Below are positions 36,570 through 47,118 of a stretch of 64,000 nucleotides of DNA, piece by piece. Numbering within the stretch: position 1 is the stretch's first letter; each line of letters opens with the position of its first letter. This DNA comes from Granulicatella balaenopterae (lineage in GTDB: Bacteria; Bacillota; Bacilli; Lactobacillales; Aerococcaceae). The stretch is taken from contig NZ_FOGF01000005.1 of NCBI RefSeq assembly GCF_900111135.1, positions 1 to 64,000 of the forward strand. The letters run 5' to 3'. The notes beneath the pieces are model-generated. The model was not told the DNA's origin. It saw only the letters and a list, made by a program, of their open reading frames with translations, and searched no databases. The position numbers and the translations under genes were made by a program.

Positions 36570-39362
36570 TTATTCTGCTTCTTCTGGTAATAATGCTTCT
36601 GGGAAGTGTTCACGTACGATTGCTGCACAACGATTACATAATGTTGGTGCATCTTCTAATGTTCCTACTTCAACTTTAATAGCACGGCAACGTTGACAAG
36701 TTTCGCCTTGTGCGTGTTCAACAACTACTGCAATACCATTTTCAACTAGGGCATTTTCAGGGTGAGCTGTTCCAACTGGCGCTACTTCTAAGTCAGATAC
36801 GATTAATAATTGAGCAATATCTGATTGGATAGTTGCAAATAAGTCTGCTACTTCTTGAGTTGGGTAAAGCGTTACTTTAGCTTCAAATGATTTACCGATA
36901 ATTTTTTCGTTACGAGCTTCTTCTAATGCTTTCAGTACTACATCACGAACTTCATGGAATTGGTCCCATTTAGCCAAGATAGCGTCTGCTTCTGGATAGT
37001 TCATTGCTGTTGGGAATTCTGATAATTGTGCAAATTCTTCAGCTTCGTCTAGTTGTTTCCAAATTTCTTCAGTTGTGTGAACTAAGATTGGGTTTAATAA
37101 TTTTGTTAACTTAACCACGATTTCATAGATAACTGTTTGCATAGCACGACGATTATAAGCATCTGCTTCTTCAATGTATAAGACATCTTTAGCGAAGTCT
37201 AGGTAGAATTGTGATAAGTCAACTGTTAAGAAGTTTAATACCCCTTGGTAAATTGTTGAGAATTGATATTCTTCATAAGCTGTTAAAATTGTTTGAACTA
37301 ATTTGTCAAATTTAACTAAAATATATTGATCAACACTGCGTAAGTCTTCAAATGCAATAGCGTTCACTGCTGGGTTAAAGTCCGTTGTGTTAGCTAACAT
37401 GAAACGCATTGTGTTACGGATTTTACGGTATGATTCAGATACTTGGTTTAGGATTTCAGTACTTACACGCACGTCTGATTCATAATCAACTGAACTTACC
37501 CATAAACGAATAATATCAGCACCTTTTGATTTCATTTCTTTAGCTGGAGCGATGACATTACCAACTGATTTACTCATTTTCTTACCTTCGCCGTCCATTA
37601 CAAAACCTTGAGATAAGACTGCTTTATAAGGTGCAGCGTTATTAACGGCCACACTTGTCATTAAGCTTGAGTTAAACCAACCACGGTATTGGTCACTACC
37701 TTCTAAGTACATATCTGCTGGGAATGATAAATCTTTGCGAGTTCCTAATACACCAGCATGTGAGCTACCTGAGTCAAACCATACGTCCATGATATCTGTT
37801 TCTTTTGTGAAGATACCATTAGGGCTGTCTGGGTGAGTGAACCCTTCAGGTAATAAATCTTTTGCTTCACGTTCGAACCATACATTTGATCCAAACTCTG
37901 CAAATAATTGTGCTACGTGTTCAGTCGTTTCTGGTGTGATGATTGGTTCACCTTTTTCAGAATAAAATACTGGTAATGGAACTCCCCATACACGTTGACG
38001 AGAGATTACCCAGTCACCACGGTCACGAACCATATTGTAAATACGGCGTTCGCCTGATGGATGATACCATTTAACGTCATTTTCAATAATATCTAATGCT
38101 TCTTTACGGAAACCATCAATTGAGGCAAACCATTGTGGAGTTGCACGGAAAATAACCGGTTTCTTCGTACGCCAGTCATGTGGGTAGCTATGTGTAAAGT
38201 AAGATAGGCTTAATAATTTACCATTTTCTTCTAGCATTTGTGGAACGACTTTATTAGCTTTAGCATAGAACATTCCTTCAAAACCAGGAGCTTCATCAGT
38301 AAAGTGTCCTTGATTGTCGATTGGTGATAGTACACCTAATTTGTATTTACGTGAGAAGTAGAAGTCATCTTCACCATGTCCTGGAGCAGTATGAACTAAC
38401 CCAGTACCTGATTCTAGCGTTACATAATCAGCATTCATGACTAATGATTCACGGTCATAGAATGGGTGTGTTGCTGTCATGTATTCAAAGTCAGATCCAC
38501 GGAATTCTTTCATGATTTCGTAGTCTTCCCATTTACAATCGGCTGCTACTTTTGCTACTAATTCTTTAGCGATAATAAATTTGCGGTCGGCTACTTGTAC
38601 TTGTACATATTCAAAATCAGGGTGAGTGAAGATACCTAAGTTTGAAGGTAAAGTCCAAGGAGTTGTTGTCCAAATAACAAATTCTGTATCTGTATCTAAG
38701 ATTCCTTTACCATCACGAACAGTAAATGCTACATAAATAGATGGAGATTCAACATCTTTATATTCGATTTCTGCTTCTGCTAATGAAGATTCACTTGATG
38801 GTGACCAGTAAATTGGTTTTAAGCCTTTATAGATAAATCCTTTTTCAGCCATTTTACCAAATACACGGATTTGTTCTGCTTCAAAAGTTGGGTCTAATGT
38901 TACATATGGGTGTTCCCAATCTCCTCCTACACCTAAACGTTTAAATACTTCACGTTGGTTTTTAACTTGTTTCCAAGCGTATTCTTCACATAATTTACGG
39001 AACTCGGCAATTGACATTTGTTTGCGGTCAACACCTTCTGAATTTGCTAAAGCTTGTTCAATTGGTAATCCATGAGTATCCCAACCAGGAACATATGGCG
39101 CACGGAATCCTGACATTGATTTACTACGAATAATGAAGTCTTTAGAAATTTTGTTTAAGGCATGCCCCATGTGAACATCACCATTCGCATATGGAGGGCC
39201 ATCGTGTAAAATAAATGACGGTTTATCATTATTTAACGCTTGACGTTTTCCATATACATCAGCTTCATTCCATTCTTTTTGATAGTCGATTTCTTTAACT
39301 GGTAAATTTCCTCGCATTGGGAAAGCTGTTTTACCTAGTTGAAGTGTTTCTTTCATCTTCAT
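36570..39362 (-). CDS. ileS: Isoleucyl-tRNA synthetase
   Basis: This 930-residue class I synthetase has a HIGH motif (GHALNK form: [19 protein letters not shown]), the KMSKS loop ([10 protein letters not shown]), an editing domain ([17 protein letters not shown]) and a C-terminal zinc-binding pair ([16 protein letters not shown]). GGAGG precedes the ATG. It is controlled by a T-box leader and stands apart from divIVA, although the two are neighbours as in many Lactobacillales. Confidence 0.98.
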   Translation of the reverse strand: MKMKETLQLGKTAFPMRGNLPVKEIDYQKEWNEADVYGKRQALNNDKPSFILHDGPPYANGDVHMGHALNKISKDFIIRSKSMSGFRAPYVPGWDTHGLPIEQALANSEGVDRKQMSIAEFRKLCEEYAWKQVKNQREVFKRLGVGGDWEHPYVTLDPTFEAEQIRVFGKMAEKGFIYKGLKPIYWSPSSESSLAEAEIEYKDVESPSIYVAFTVRDGKGILDTDTEFVIWTTTPWTLPSNLGIFTHPDFEYVQVQVADRKFIIAKELVAKVAADCKWEDYEIMKEFRGSDFEYMTATHPFYDRESLVMNADYVTLESGTGLVHTAPGHGEDDFYFSRKYKLGVLSPIDNQGHFTDEAPGFEGMFYAKANKVVPQMLEENGKLLSLSYFTHSYPHDWRTKKPVIFRATPQWFASIDGFRKEALDIIENDVKWYHPSGERRIYNMVRDRGDWVISRQRVWGVPLPVFYSEKGEPIITPETTEHVAQLFAEFGSNVWFEREAKDLLPEGFTHPDSPNGIFTKETDIMDVWFDSGSSHAGVLGTRKDLSFPADMYLEGSDQYRGWFNSSLMTSVAVNNAAPYKAVLSQGFVMDGEGKKMSKSVGNVIAPAKEMKSKGADIIRLWVSSVDYESDVRVSTEILNQVSESYRKIRNTMRFMLANTTDFNPAVNAIAFEDLRSVDQYILVKFDKLVQTILTAYEEYQFSTIYQGVLNFLTVDLSQFYLDFAKDVLYIEEADAYNRRAMQTVIYEIVVKLTKLLNPILVHTTEEIWKQLDEAEEFAQLSEFPTAMNYPEADAILAKWDQFHEVRDVVLKALEEARNEKIIGKSFEAKVTLYPTQEVADLFATIQSDIAQLLIVSDLEVAPVGTAHPENALVENGIAVVVEHAQGETCQRCRAIKVEVGTLEDAPTLCNRCAAIVREHFPEALLPEEAE

Positions 39363-39420
39363 TAACTATTTCCTCCATTCAAATATATAAACTACAACAT
39401 TGCTTCACTTTTTGACAAAT

Positions 39421-39660
39421 AAAAAAACTCCTCCCCTGGTAAAGGGACGAGTTATCGTGGTACCACCCAAATTCGTATCACAAAAAAGGTGATACCTTAA
39501 GTAAATTGTTAACGCCATTTAAGCGACTTATCTTAATTAATTATTTGTTCAGAAAAGTATCTCCGAGATGATATAGAATTTATAGGGACATACTAACCTT
39601 TCACCATTCGTTAGCTCGCTTAATGTATAGTAAATTCCACTTGTTCTCTTCGTCGATTAT
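39421..39660 (-). ncRNA. T-box riboswitch leader of ileS
   Basis: The T-box TGGGTGGTACCACGAT lies at about 39455-39471 on the minus strand. It is followed by a terminator hairpin (CTCGTCCC with GGGGAGGAG) and seven T residues at 39421-39453. Stem I has AGAGAACAAG and the loop region GTGGAA. An ATC codon at about 39570 (in CTATATCATCTCGG) is a good candidate Ile specifier. Confidence 0.9.
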
Positions 39661-39664
39661 CAAA

Positions 39665-39693
39665 ATCATACGACATTTTTTGTAAAATTGCAA
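39665..39693 (-). promoter_or_regulatory. ileS T-box promoter
   Basis: -35 TTGCAA (39693-39688), 17-base spacer, -10 TATGAT (39670-39665) on the minus strand. The -35 overlaps the foot of the hairpin that ends divIVA. Confidence 0.8.
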
Positions 39694-39720
39694 GAAGGAT
39701 TCAAAAACTTTCACCTTCTT
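39692..39720 (-). terminator. Weak terminator after divIVA
   Basis: AAGAAGG/CCTTCTT pair across a 15-base loop, followed by GCAATTTT on the minus strand. The T-run is imperfect, so some read-through from the dcw operon into ileS is possible. Confidence 0.55.
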
Positions 39721-39735
39721 TAGCTAAATTTGTGC

Positions 39736-40431
39736 TTATTCTTCAGTAATTTCTTCTTGTTCAAATTCAATTACTGGCAATTCTCTTGTTGCTTCAACAT
39801 TTTCAATATCTTCCATCGCTTCAGCTACTTCATCGGCAATTTCTTCAACAAATTCTTCTGATGCCACAACTGGCGATACAGCTTCAGAGATAATAGCATC
39901 TGTTTTTTTAGCACGTTTTGATAAGATAGCATCCAATGTTGGAGCTTGAACTTCAATGCTTTGTGGGCTTAATAATTCATCCCATTCTTCATTTTTAATC
40001 ATTTCTAATTGAGATTGAACCATGATTTGTAATCTTTGACGGAATACACGAGTAGCTTTCTTCAAGCTATCTGTTTCACGATTGATATCTGTTGCTGTAT
40101 CTGCTGCATTTTTTAACATTTGATCAGCCGCTTTCTCAGCTTCAAAAATAATAATTTCAGCATCTTTACGAGCATTTTCTTTTAAACGATCAGCCGCTTC
40201 TTGAGCAACGATAATTGATTTGTTTAATGTTTCTTGAATTGAATTAAAATATTCAATCTTTTCTTCATTGAATTTAGCACGTTTTTCTAGGTCTTTATTT
40301 TGTCTTGTTAATTCTTCCATTGCAATAATGACTTCATCCAAGAAATCATTCACTTCTTCAGGATCATACCCTTTGAATTTTGTTGGAAAATCTTTATTAT
40401 GAACGTCTACTGATGTTAACATATTATTCAT
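39736..40431 (-). CDS. divIVA: Cell division initiation protein DivIVA
   Basis: This protein of about 231 residues has the N-terminal membrane-curvature-binding domain (TSVDVHNKDFPTKFKGYDPEEVNDFLDEV), long coiled coils to about residue 150 and an acidic Glu/Val-rich tail. It localises to septa and poles and recruits division or wall-growth factors. The start is the ATG at 40431 near GAAGGG; the ATG three codons on is also possible. It is the last gene of the dcw cluster, 5-8 bases after ylmH. Confidence 0.96.
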   Translation of the reverse strand: MNNMLTSVDVHNKDFPTKFKGYDPEEVNDFLDEVIIAMEELTRQNKDLEKRAKFNEEKIEYFNSIQETLNKSIIVAQEAADRLKENARKDAEIIIFEAEKAADQMLKNAADTATDINRETDSLKKATRVFRQRLQIMVQSQLEMIKNEEWDELLSPQSIEVQAPTLDAILSKRAKKTDAIISEAVSPVVASEEFVEEIADEVAEAMEDIENVEATRELPVIEFEQEEITEE

Positions 40432-40439
40432 CAACCCTT

Positions 40440-41231
40440 CTATTGTTTATTCTTATCTAATAGACCAATTTCTAGCCTAATTTTATCTTTTTTTGTCTTA
40501 CCGATAATATTTCTAATTTGAATACGACCAAATCCTCTAATGGAAATAATATCCAATACATCCAAAGTGAAATCACTCCGCTCTTGCAGTGTCCAATTAA
40601 CTTTGACTTTATTGGCTTCAATTAATTGTTTGGTACGTTGACGAGATATATTAAAAATCGATGCAATGACTGTATCTAAGCGCAATGAACTAACTGTAGT
40701 AGCTGTTAATGTCCATTGATCTTTTGGTGTGATAATATCCGTATAATCAGCTTCATCCAAACGAACTTTAATATTGCCAACTTTATCAAATTGTTGTTTT
40801 AAGTAATCATTTATCTCTTTTACATAGAAAATTTGCCAACGTTCACCATCTGAGATAATATCTCCAAAGACATCACGCTCTAGCCCTAGACCCATTAAAC
40901 TTCCTAGAATACGCCCATGACCTAATTCCGCAAACTTTTTCGGATATAAAATCTCTACTACCTGACACTCAAAATCGTCAAAATTTGGAGTGTAATAACT
41001 AGGATAGATAAGACATCTTTTACGTTCGGCCGCTAAATAGCCACCTTCAAATTGAAATGCTATTTCATCATTTTGTCCTAGAACGGATTCAGCAATAAAT
41101 TGTTGCCTTGGATCTAAAAAATTAGTTAAAATCGGTGAGTATTGCTCAAAACAATCCGTCATCCATTTTTCTACTAAATCAATAAATACTCGTTCTTCTT
41201 TTCTGAAATGCTGATATATTTCTTCTGACAC
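40440..41231 (-). CDS. ylmH: YlmH S4-domain RNA-binding protein
   Basis: This 263-residue protein has an N-terminal YlmH domain and a C-terminal S4 RNA-binding domain (RLDTVIASIFNISRQRTKQLIEANKVKVNW). YlmH homologues act in ribosome-associated quality control. The start is taken as GTG at 41231 (reading MSEEIYQHFRKEE), where AGGTG is about nine bases upstream; the GTG at 41243 overlaps its own site. Its place between ylmG and divIVA is conserved. Confidence 0.93.
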   Translation of the reverse strand: MSEEIYQHFRKEERVFIDLVEKWMTDCFEQYSPILTNFLDPRQQFIAESVLGQNDEIAFQFEGGYLAAERKRCLIYPSYYTPNFDDFECQVVEILYPKKFAELGHGRILGSLMGLGLERDVFGDIISDGERWQIFYVKEINDYLKQQFDKVGNIKVRLDEADYTDIITPKDQWTLTATTVSSLRLDTVIASIFNISRQRTKQLIEANKVKVNWTLQERSDFTLDVLDIISIRGFGRIQIRNIIGKTKKDKIRLEIGLLDKNKQ

Positions 41232-41252
41232 ACTTTCACACACCTTTTCAAA

Positions 41253-41531
41253 TTACATCAATAGGCTAAATATTACATAAATTCCTCTACCTACTAATTG
41301 TAAAAATAATAATGCAAATACTACTGAAAAACTAACTCCCCCAAAAGATGGAATTAAGCGTTCAAAGTAGTCAACATATGGTTGGCACATTTTAATTAGC
41401 CATTGTCCTAGAGCAGATGAATACGCTCCTGGGAACCAGCTTAATAAAGCATAGGCCATTAACATAATTGAATAGATTTCTATTCCTAAATTACATAATC
41501 GATAAATTGTCATTAATACTTGTGTCATCAT
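41253..41531 (-). CDS. ylmG: YggT family membrane protein (YlmG)
   Basis: This 92-residue protein has two TM spans (about 17-35 and 65-88) separated by the YggT segment AYALLSWFPGAYSSALGQWL. The family is linked to division-site and osmotic functions without a defined activity. In most relatives sepF lies just upstream; here yggS ends 21 bases before, with no sepF between. Confidence 0.93.
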   Translation of the reverse strand: MMTQVLMTIYRLCNLGIEIYSIMLMAYALLSWFPGAYSSALGQWLIKMCQPYVDYFERLIPSFGGVSFSVVFALLFLQLVGRGIYVIFSLLM

Positions 41532-41552
41532 ATTTCCCTTTCTTTTGTCAGC

Positions 41553-42218
41553 TTATTTGAACCATGCTGTACCAATTCTAATATGGGTAGCGCCGGCTTT
41601 AATCGCTAGTGGATAATCATTGCTCATCCCCATACTTAGATACTTACAGCTTGAATTGGCTTGACTTTTCATTATATTATCACGCAATGCTTTTAATTGC
41701 GAAAAATATGAATCAATTTCTTCTTTGGTTGCTTCAAATGGTGCCATTGTCATCAAACCAATCACTTCAATATGTTCATATTGTTGCAATTGCGTTAAAA
41801 CATCTCCTACTTCATCAGCGCTAAAGCCATGTTTTGTCACTTCTCCTGAGATATTCACCTCAAGAAAACACTTTACACAATGTTCTGCACGCTTATTGAT
41901 TTCTTTTGCAATCGATAGTCGATCTAAGGCATGAAAATATTCTACCTTATTGATAATATCTTTCACTTTACGACTTTGAAGCGGTCCTATTAAATGCCAT
42001 ACAATATCTTCTTGAGGGAATTCTTGTTGGCGCATTAATAATTTATCTACTCTATTTTCGGCAAAATGACGAAATCCAAGATCATACATCTCTTGGATTT
42101 CACCTTGCGTTCTTTTTTTAGTAACTACTATTTCTTGAACATCTTCTCTTCTACGAGCTGCGTCATGGCAAGCTTGGGCAATTGTTTGTTCGATAGTTGT
42201 CACATTTGTTATTATCAT
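41553..42218 (-). CDS. ylmE: PLP homeostasis protein (YggS/YlmE)
   Basis: This 221-residue single-domain PLP-binding protein has the lysine-containing strand EIVVTKKRT, the ENRVDK motif, HLIGPLQSRK and the phosphate-binding end LSMGMSNDYPLAIKAGATHIRIGTAWF. It balances PLP and amino-acid pools; no catalytic reaction is known. It is 11 bases after ftsZ. Confidence 0.95.
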   Translation of the reverse strand: MIITNVTTIEQTIAQACHDAARRREDVQEIVVTKKRTQGEIQEMYDLGFRHFAENRVDKLLMRQQEFPQEDIVWHLIGPLQSRKVKDIINKVEYFHALDRLSIAKEINKRAEHCVKCFLEVNISGEVTKHGFSADEVGDVLTQLQQYEHIEVIGLMTMAPFEATKEEIDSYFSQLKALRDNIMKSQANSSCKYLSMGMSNDYPLAIKAGATHIRIGTAWFK

Positions 42219-42229
42219 TATGATTCGCT

Positions 42230-43534
42230 TTAGCGTTGTCTTTTTCTGAAGAATGGAGGTGTTTCTAGTGAAGCATCATCTTGATTGAAATCTACTGGAG
42301 CTTCAACGAATTCTTTTGTAGCAAATGGAGAAGTTCTTTCTTCATTCATTACAGATTCACGAACTGATGTATCACGTCTAATATCCCAATCGCCAAAGAT
42401 ATCTCTTTCTCCACGTTTTTCTTCAACTGGTTGTGGTTGACTAACCGGTTGTTTTTCTTGGAAGACAGTTGGATTGTTAGTAAAATCTTGTCTTGGAGTT
42501 GTTACTGTTTGTTGGTTTTGAGCTGGAGCAGCGAACGCTTGGCGTGGTGCTCTAGTTACTTGCTTTTTTTCGGTTTTGTTCTCTTCATCAATTCCTGTAG
42601 CGATAACTGTTACTACTACTTCATCGCCTAAGTTTTCATTAATTGATGTACCAAAGATAATATTCACTTCTGAAGTTGAAGCTGCTGCTACGATATCTGA
42701 TGCATCTTGTGCTTCAAATAATGTTAAGTCTGATCCACCTGTGATATTTAATAGGATTTGTTCTGCGCCATCGATAGATACTTCTAATAATGGAGAAGAA
42801 ATAGCTTTCTTAGTTGCTTCAACTGTACGGTTTTCACCGCTAGCTACACCAATACCCATTAATGCTGAACCTTGATCTTTCATAACTGTTTGAACGTCAG
42901 CAAAGTCTAAGTTAACATATCCTGGAGCTGTAATTAAGTCAGAAATACCTTGTACCCCTTGACGTAATACATTATCAGCTTCACGGAAAGCTTCTAACAT
43001 TGGAGTTTTCTTATCAACGATTTCTAATAAACGGTTATTAGAGATGGTTACTAATGTGTCAACATTAGCTTTCATATTCGCAACTCCTTCAGCTGCGAAA
43101 CGGCCACGTTTTGGTCCTTCAAAACTAAATGGACGAGTTACAACACCTACTGTTAAAGCTCCTAAATCTTTAGCGATACGTGCTACTACAGGCGCTGCAC
43201 CAGTACCTGTTCCGCCACCCATACCAGCAGTTACAAAGATTAAATCAGCTCCACGTAATACTTCTGCGATTTGTTCTTCACTTTCTTCAGCTGCTTTTAA
43301 GCCGATATCTGGTAATGAGCCAGCTCCTAAACCTTTTGTTAATTTTGGTCCTAATTGAATTTTTGTTTCTGCTTGTGAGCTACGTAATGCTTGTGTATCT
43401 GTGTTCGCTACAATAAATTCTACACCTTGTACTCCTTCATCAATCATGCGGTTTACGGCATTATTACCTGCACCACCAACACCAATTACTTTAATTACTG
43501 CTCCTTGTAAATTTGTATCTAATTCAAAATCCAT
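42230..43534 (-). CDS. ftsZ: Cell division GTPase FtsZ
   Basis: This 434-residue tubulin homologue has NAVNRMI, the tubulin signature [11 protein letters not shown] and the N-terminal GGAGNNAVN loop. A Gln/Glu-rich linker runs from about residue 320. The C-terminal peptide is [11 protein letters not shown], a diverged version of the usual FtsA-binding tail. It forms the Z ring. It follows ftsA by 36 bases. Confidence 0.98.
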   Translation of the reverse strand: MDFELDTNLQGAVIKVIGVGGAGNNAVNRMIDEGVQGVEFIVANTDTQALRSSQAETKIQLGPKLTKGLGAGSLPDIGLKAAEESEEQIAEVLRGADLIFVTAGMGGGTGTGAAPVVARIAKDLGALTVGVVTRPFSFEGPKRGRFAAEGVANMKANVDTLVTISNNRLLEIVDKKTPMLEAFREADNVLRQGVQGISDLITAPGYVNLDFADVQTVMKDQGSALMGIGVASGENRTVEATKKAISSPLLEVSIDGAEQILLNITGGSDLTLFEAQDASDIVAAASTSEVNIIFGTSINENLGDEVVVTVIATGIDEENKTEKKQVTRAPRQAFAAPAQNQQTVTTPRQDFTNNPTVFQEKQPVSQPQPVEEKRGERDIFGDWDIRRDTSVRESVMNEERTSPFATKEFVEAPVDFNQDDASLETPPFFRKRQR

Positions 43535-43570
43535 GATACTTCCTCCTATTTTGTATTCTCTATTCTTTTC

Positions 43571-44917
43571 TTAGTCAATAAACATTTTAATAAAATTCTT
43601 AATCTTGTCCCATAACGTTTCTGCGCCTTCCTCGATATGTTCTTCAACAGCTTCTGCTACTTCACTAACTTCCTTTTCAACATGTTTGATTGATGAGTGA
43701 TAAGTTGGTTGACTAGCTGGACGTACTACTTGTTGGGCTTCTTTTGAGCGTCCCATTGCTAATTTTCCTTGTAAGGCGATACGGTCCACATCATCTAAAG
43801 AAGCAGAGTATTCGATTAAGCCCATGCTTGTTGCAAATACTGGATTGCGCATACCAATTTGTTCTGGAATATACGTTCTAATATTTACCCCAAAGATTTC
43901 TTCAGCTAACTCAACGACACCTTCCATTGATGAGGCTCCACCAGTCATTACTATCCCACCAGGTAATTGTAACGCTTCTACTCGGTCTAAAGCACGTTTA
44001 ATATTTTCAAAAGTTTGGACTAAACGAGCTTCAATTATTTCTGATAAGTAATGTTCATCTACTTTAACAGGATCTTTTTTGCCAATTGTTTCAACTGGGA
44101 AAAATTCTTCTGATGAAGTATGCTCACTGATAGCATAGCCGTATTCACGTTTGATACGTTCAGCATTATCAAAACTTGTATTTAATACTACTGAAATATC
44201 TTTTGAAACTAAATCGCCACCTTCTTGGTCAACATATGAAAATTTTAGTTGATCATCGTGAATGACTGAGGCGCTTGTTTGGCCACCTCCCATATCAATT
44301 AAAATCGTACCAAATTCACGTTCACCTTTTGTCATGGCAACTTGCGAAATCGCAAGCGGTTGAATCACCATTTCTTCAATGTTTAGACCTGCACGGCTGA
44401 CACAACGTTTGATATTATGTACGATTGTTTTCGGACCTGTAATCATACTAGCATATAATTCTAGGCGAACGCCAATCATTCCACGTGGGTCCTTAATCCC
44501 ATCAAAGCCATCGACGATAAACTCTTCAGGAATAACTGAAATAATTTCTCTTTCAGGAGCTACTGAACGAACTTTTGCTGCTGATATAACATTATATACA
44601 TCTACATCGGTAATTTCATTATTTTCACTAGAGACTGCAATCATCCCATGGCAAGGTTCGATAGCAATTTGATTACTAGGAATACCAACTACTACATCAG
44701 TAATTGCTATATTTGATTTTTGTTCAGCTTGTTTGACCGCTTTTTTAATTGACTCAACGGTTTCATCTATGTCAACGATCACTCCTCGACTTAGACCTTC
44801 TGATTTTTCATTACCAACTCCAATAATATTTAACTGTCCTCTTACATATTCTGCAACTGTTACTTTAATTGAAGTGGTTCCAATATCTAAACTTACATAT
44901 ATACCTTGATTTTTCAT
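43571..44917 (-). CDS. ftsA: Cell division actin homologue FtsA
   Basis: This 448-residue protein has the phosphate loop YVSLDIGTTSIKV, SHS2 domain, ILIDMGGGQTS and the C-terminal amphipathic helix LWDKIKNFIKMFI for membrane binding. It tethers FtsZ to the membrane. The ribosome site AAGGAGG is 14 bases from the ATG, longer than usual. The 139-base gap to divIB is the largest within the cluster and may hold a promoter, but no convincing -35/-10 pair is visible. Confidence 0.97.
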   Translation of the reverse strand: MKNQGIYVSLDIGTTSIKVTVAEYVRGQLNIIGVGNEKSEGLSRGVIVDIDETVESIKKAVKQAEQKSNIAITDVVVGIPSNQIAIEPCHGMIAVSSENNEITDVDVYNVISAAKVRSVAPEREIISVIPEEFIVDGFDGIKDPRGMIGVRLELYASMITGPKTIVHNIKRCVSRAGLNIEEMVIQPLAISQVAMTKGEREFGTILIDMGGGQTSASVIHDDQLKFSYVDQEGGDLVSKDISVVLNTSFDNAERIKREYGYAISEHTSSEEFFPVETIGKKDPVKVDEHYLSEIIEARLVQTFENIKRALDRVEALQLPGGIVMTGGASSMEGVVELAEEIFGVNIRTYIPEQIGMRNPVFATSMGLIEYSASLDDVDRIALQGKLAMGRSKEAQQVVRPASQPTYHSSIKHVEKEVSEVAEAVEEHIEEGAETLWDKIKNFIKMFID

Positions 44918-45056
44918 CTTTTTTATTGCAACCTCCTTATTTTGACTATCTGCTAAAATTCAGTTTCAAAGGATTATCTACTATAATCCATACTTCTTTA
45001 TATTACCATATTTTGTGGTTTATAAGTAAAAAAGATATGAAAAACTAAATATTTTT

Positions 45057-45977
45057 CTAATTTATTTTTGTGACTTCAGGAGTGAAGAATACCCCCACTT
45101 CCATATCGATGGTTCCTTTTTGTTGACCAATTTCTTGTTTAATTCTTGGATAATAAATTATTTTTGAACCAATTGTATTTAAATTGCCAATTACCGGTGT
45201 GCCGTCTTTCATTTGAATTAATAGACGATCCTTAATGCCTGGCTCATTAACAAGTTCAATCTTTTTCATATCAGCGATTAATGCAGCTGATAGCGTACTA
45301 AATTGGCTAGCGATTTTTGCTAAGTCTTTATCCGTAAAGCCTTCTAATAATGGATACTGTAAATCCATATTATCAACTGGAATCTCAACCTTTGTGCCAT
45401 CTGCTAATAGTTCAAAATGCAAATCATCTTCCAAATAATGTGCAATCGCTGGATTCTCTAAAACAGTTACAACAATTGTATTGGGCAGCTTTAAGCTAAC
45501 TTCTAATGCTTTTACTTTTGGCATACGCTCAGTTACTGATTGATTGATTTTCTCTTCTTTTGCTAATACTGACCAAATACTTTGACGATTATCTAAGCCA
45601 CCCTTACTTAAAATCTCCACTGGATCAACTTGCCAAGTCCCGACAAATTGATATTCCTTTACCTTTGCAAGTGGCGAAATAAAATAAGTTGCCCATAAGA
45701 ATAAGATGATAAACAATAGGATAAAGCGTCTCTTTAATTTTGCTAGATCATTATTCGTCTGTTCAATTGGTTTTTCTTTTTGATTGTTAGTTAGTTTATC
45801 TTTTTTTAATGAATTATATTTGAAAAAGATATTATTTTTATTTGTTTTTTGTGATTTTATTTGTTCTGTGGCAGTCTCTTGTTGATTTTTATGATTTTTT
45901 TCTTGTGCTAACTGCCAAGGAGTTTTTTCAATATGAGGATTTTTTTTGCGATTATCTTGGTTATTATTTTTGTACAT
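45057..45977 (-). CDS. divIB: Cell division protein DivIB/FtsQ
   Basis: This 306-residue bitopic protein has a long cytoplasmic, Lys/Asn/Gln-rich N-terminus (about 90 residues), one TM span, a POTRA domain (VKEYQFVGTWQVDPVEIL) and a beta domain. It joins FtsL and DivIC in the septal complex. The ATG at 45977 is chosen because GGAGG is eight bases upstream; the ATG six bases earlier is too close. Confidence 0.93.
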   Translation of the reverse strand: MYKNNNQDNRKKNPHIEKTPWQLAQEKNHKNQQETATEQIKSQKTNKNNIFFKYNSLKKDKLTNNQKEKPIEQTNNDLAKLKRRFILLFIILFLWATYFISPLAKVKEYQFVGTWQVDPVEILSKGGLDNRQSIWSVLAKEEKINQSVTERMPKVKALEVSLKLPNTIVVTVLENPAIAHYLEDDLHFELLADGTKVEIPVDNMDLQYPLLEGFTDKDLAKIASQFSTLSAALIADMKKIELVNEPGIKDRLLIQMKDGTPVIGNLNTIGSKIIYYPRIKQEIGQQKGTIDMEVGVFFTPEVTKIN

Positions 45978-45995
45978 CCTCATTTCCTCCTTAGT

Positions 45996-47102
45996 TTATT
46001 TTTTTACAATTGATTGAATAATTCCAAATAAGCGATCATTTGCATCAATGATTCCAAGTTTCTTTGCATTGTCAGTCATTTCTTGACGTTTGGCTGGATG
46101 ATCCATTACCTCGTTAATTGCTGTCATTAAGCTTTCTTTTGTTAGATCTTTTTCTAAGACCATTAAAGCTGCATCCCCATTTACCAAGCTTTCCGCATTA
46201 CGCTGTTGATGATTATTGGTAACATATGGACTTGGAATTAAAACACTTGGTAAACCTAGTGCTGTTAATTCCGTTAAAGTTGTTGCGCCACTACGACAAA
46301 CCACCACATCTGAAAATTGGAATAAATTAGGCATATCTTTAATATAAGGAAACAAATGTACTTGTGGCAATAACTTTTCTTGTTCTGTAATCAATTTGTT
46401 GATTTTGTCATAATGTCCTGCACCAGTTACTGCTACAACTTGGTAAGGTTTATCTGCGAAATCTTGATAGATATCCACGATTGTTTGGTTAATTTTTTCG
46501 GCACCACGACTTCCACCAAAAATAACGAGAATTGGTTTTTCAGGATTTAGACCTAATTCTTGCAGTTGTTGTGGGTTTTTGGTTGTTTTAACTACTTCTT
46601 GTCCACGAGGATTACCTGTCATAATTACTTTATCGCTATATTTTGCAAAATCTTTTTTAACGTCTTCAAAGCAAATCGCAATTTTTGTAACGTATCTTGC
46701 TAGGAATTTATTGGTTAGACCTGCCACACTATTTTGTTCGTGAATCATAGTAGGAATGCCTTGTTTTGCTGCTGCATATAAGACTGGTGCACAAACATAT
46801 CCCCCTGTACCAATCACGACATCTGGTTTGAATTCTTTCATTATTTTTTTTGAATCATGAACACTTTTCAACATAAAGAATGCTGTTTTAAAGTTTTCAA
46901 ATGATAGTGATCTTTTCAGTCCTTGGATTCTTACTGAGGCAAAATCATAACCCTCTTCAGGTACGATTTTACTTTCTAGTCCTTTTTTGGTTCCAACATA
47001 TAAAAATTCTGCAGTTGGTTCAATTTCTTTAATATATTTCATTAACGATAGAGCAGGATAGATATGTCCACCCGTTCCTCCGCCAGATACCATTATTTTC
47101 AT
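45996..47102 (-). CDS. murG: UDP-GlcNAc:lipid I GlcNAc transferase
   Basis: This 368-residue GT-B enzyme makes lipid II on the inner membrane face. The glycine loops GGGTGGHIYPAL and GGSRGAEKINQ and the donor-site segment CRSGATTLTELTALGLPSVLIPSP are present. It is in the standard order between murD and divIB. Confidence 0.98.
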   Translation of the reverse strand: MKIMVSGGGTGGHIYPALSLMKYIKEIEPTAEFLYVGTKKGLESKIVPEEGYDFASVRIQGLKRSLSFENFKTAFFMLKSVHDSKKIMKEFKPDVVIGTGGYVCAPVLYAAAKQGIPTMIHEQNSVAGLTNKFLARYVTKIAICFEDVKKDFAKYSDKVIMTGNPRGQEVVKTTKNPQQLQELGLNPEKPILVIFGGSRGAEKINQTIVDIYQDFADKPYQVVAVTGAGHYDKINKLITEQEKLLPQVHLFPYIKDMPNLFQFSDVVVCRSGATTLTELTALGLPSVLIPSPYVTNNHQQRNAESLVNGDAALMVLEKDLTKESLMTAINEVMDHPAKRQEMTDNAKKLGIIDANDRLFGIIQSIVKK

Positions 47103-47118
47103 TAAATGGTCCTCCCTT

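Noticed and set aside
43044-43416. Plus-strand ORFs inside ftsZ and other large genes (for example 24484-24906, 30979-31266, 42576-42875)
   Set aside because: They are antisense shadows of well-identified genes and have no family signatures or ribosome sites.
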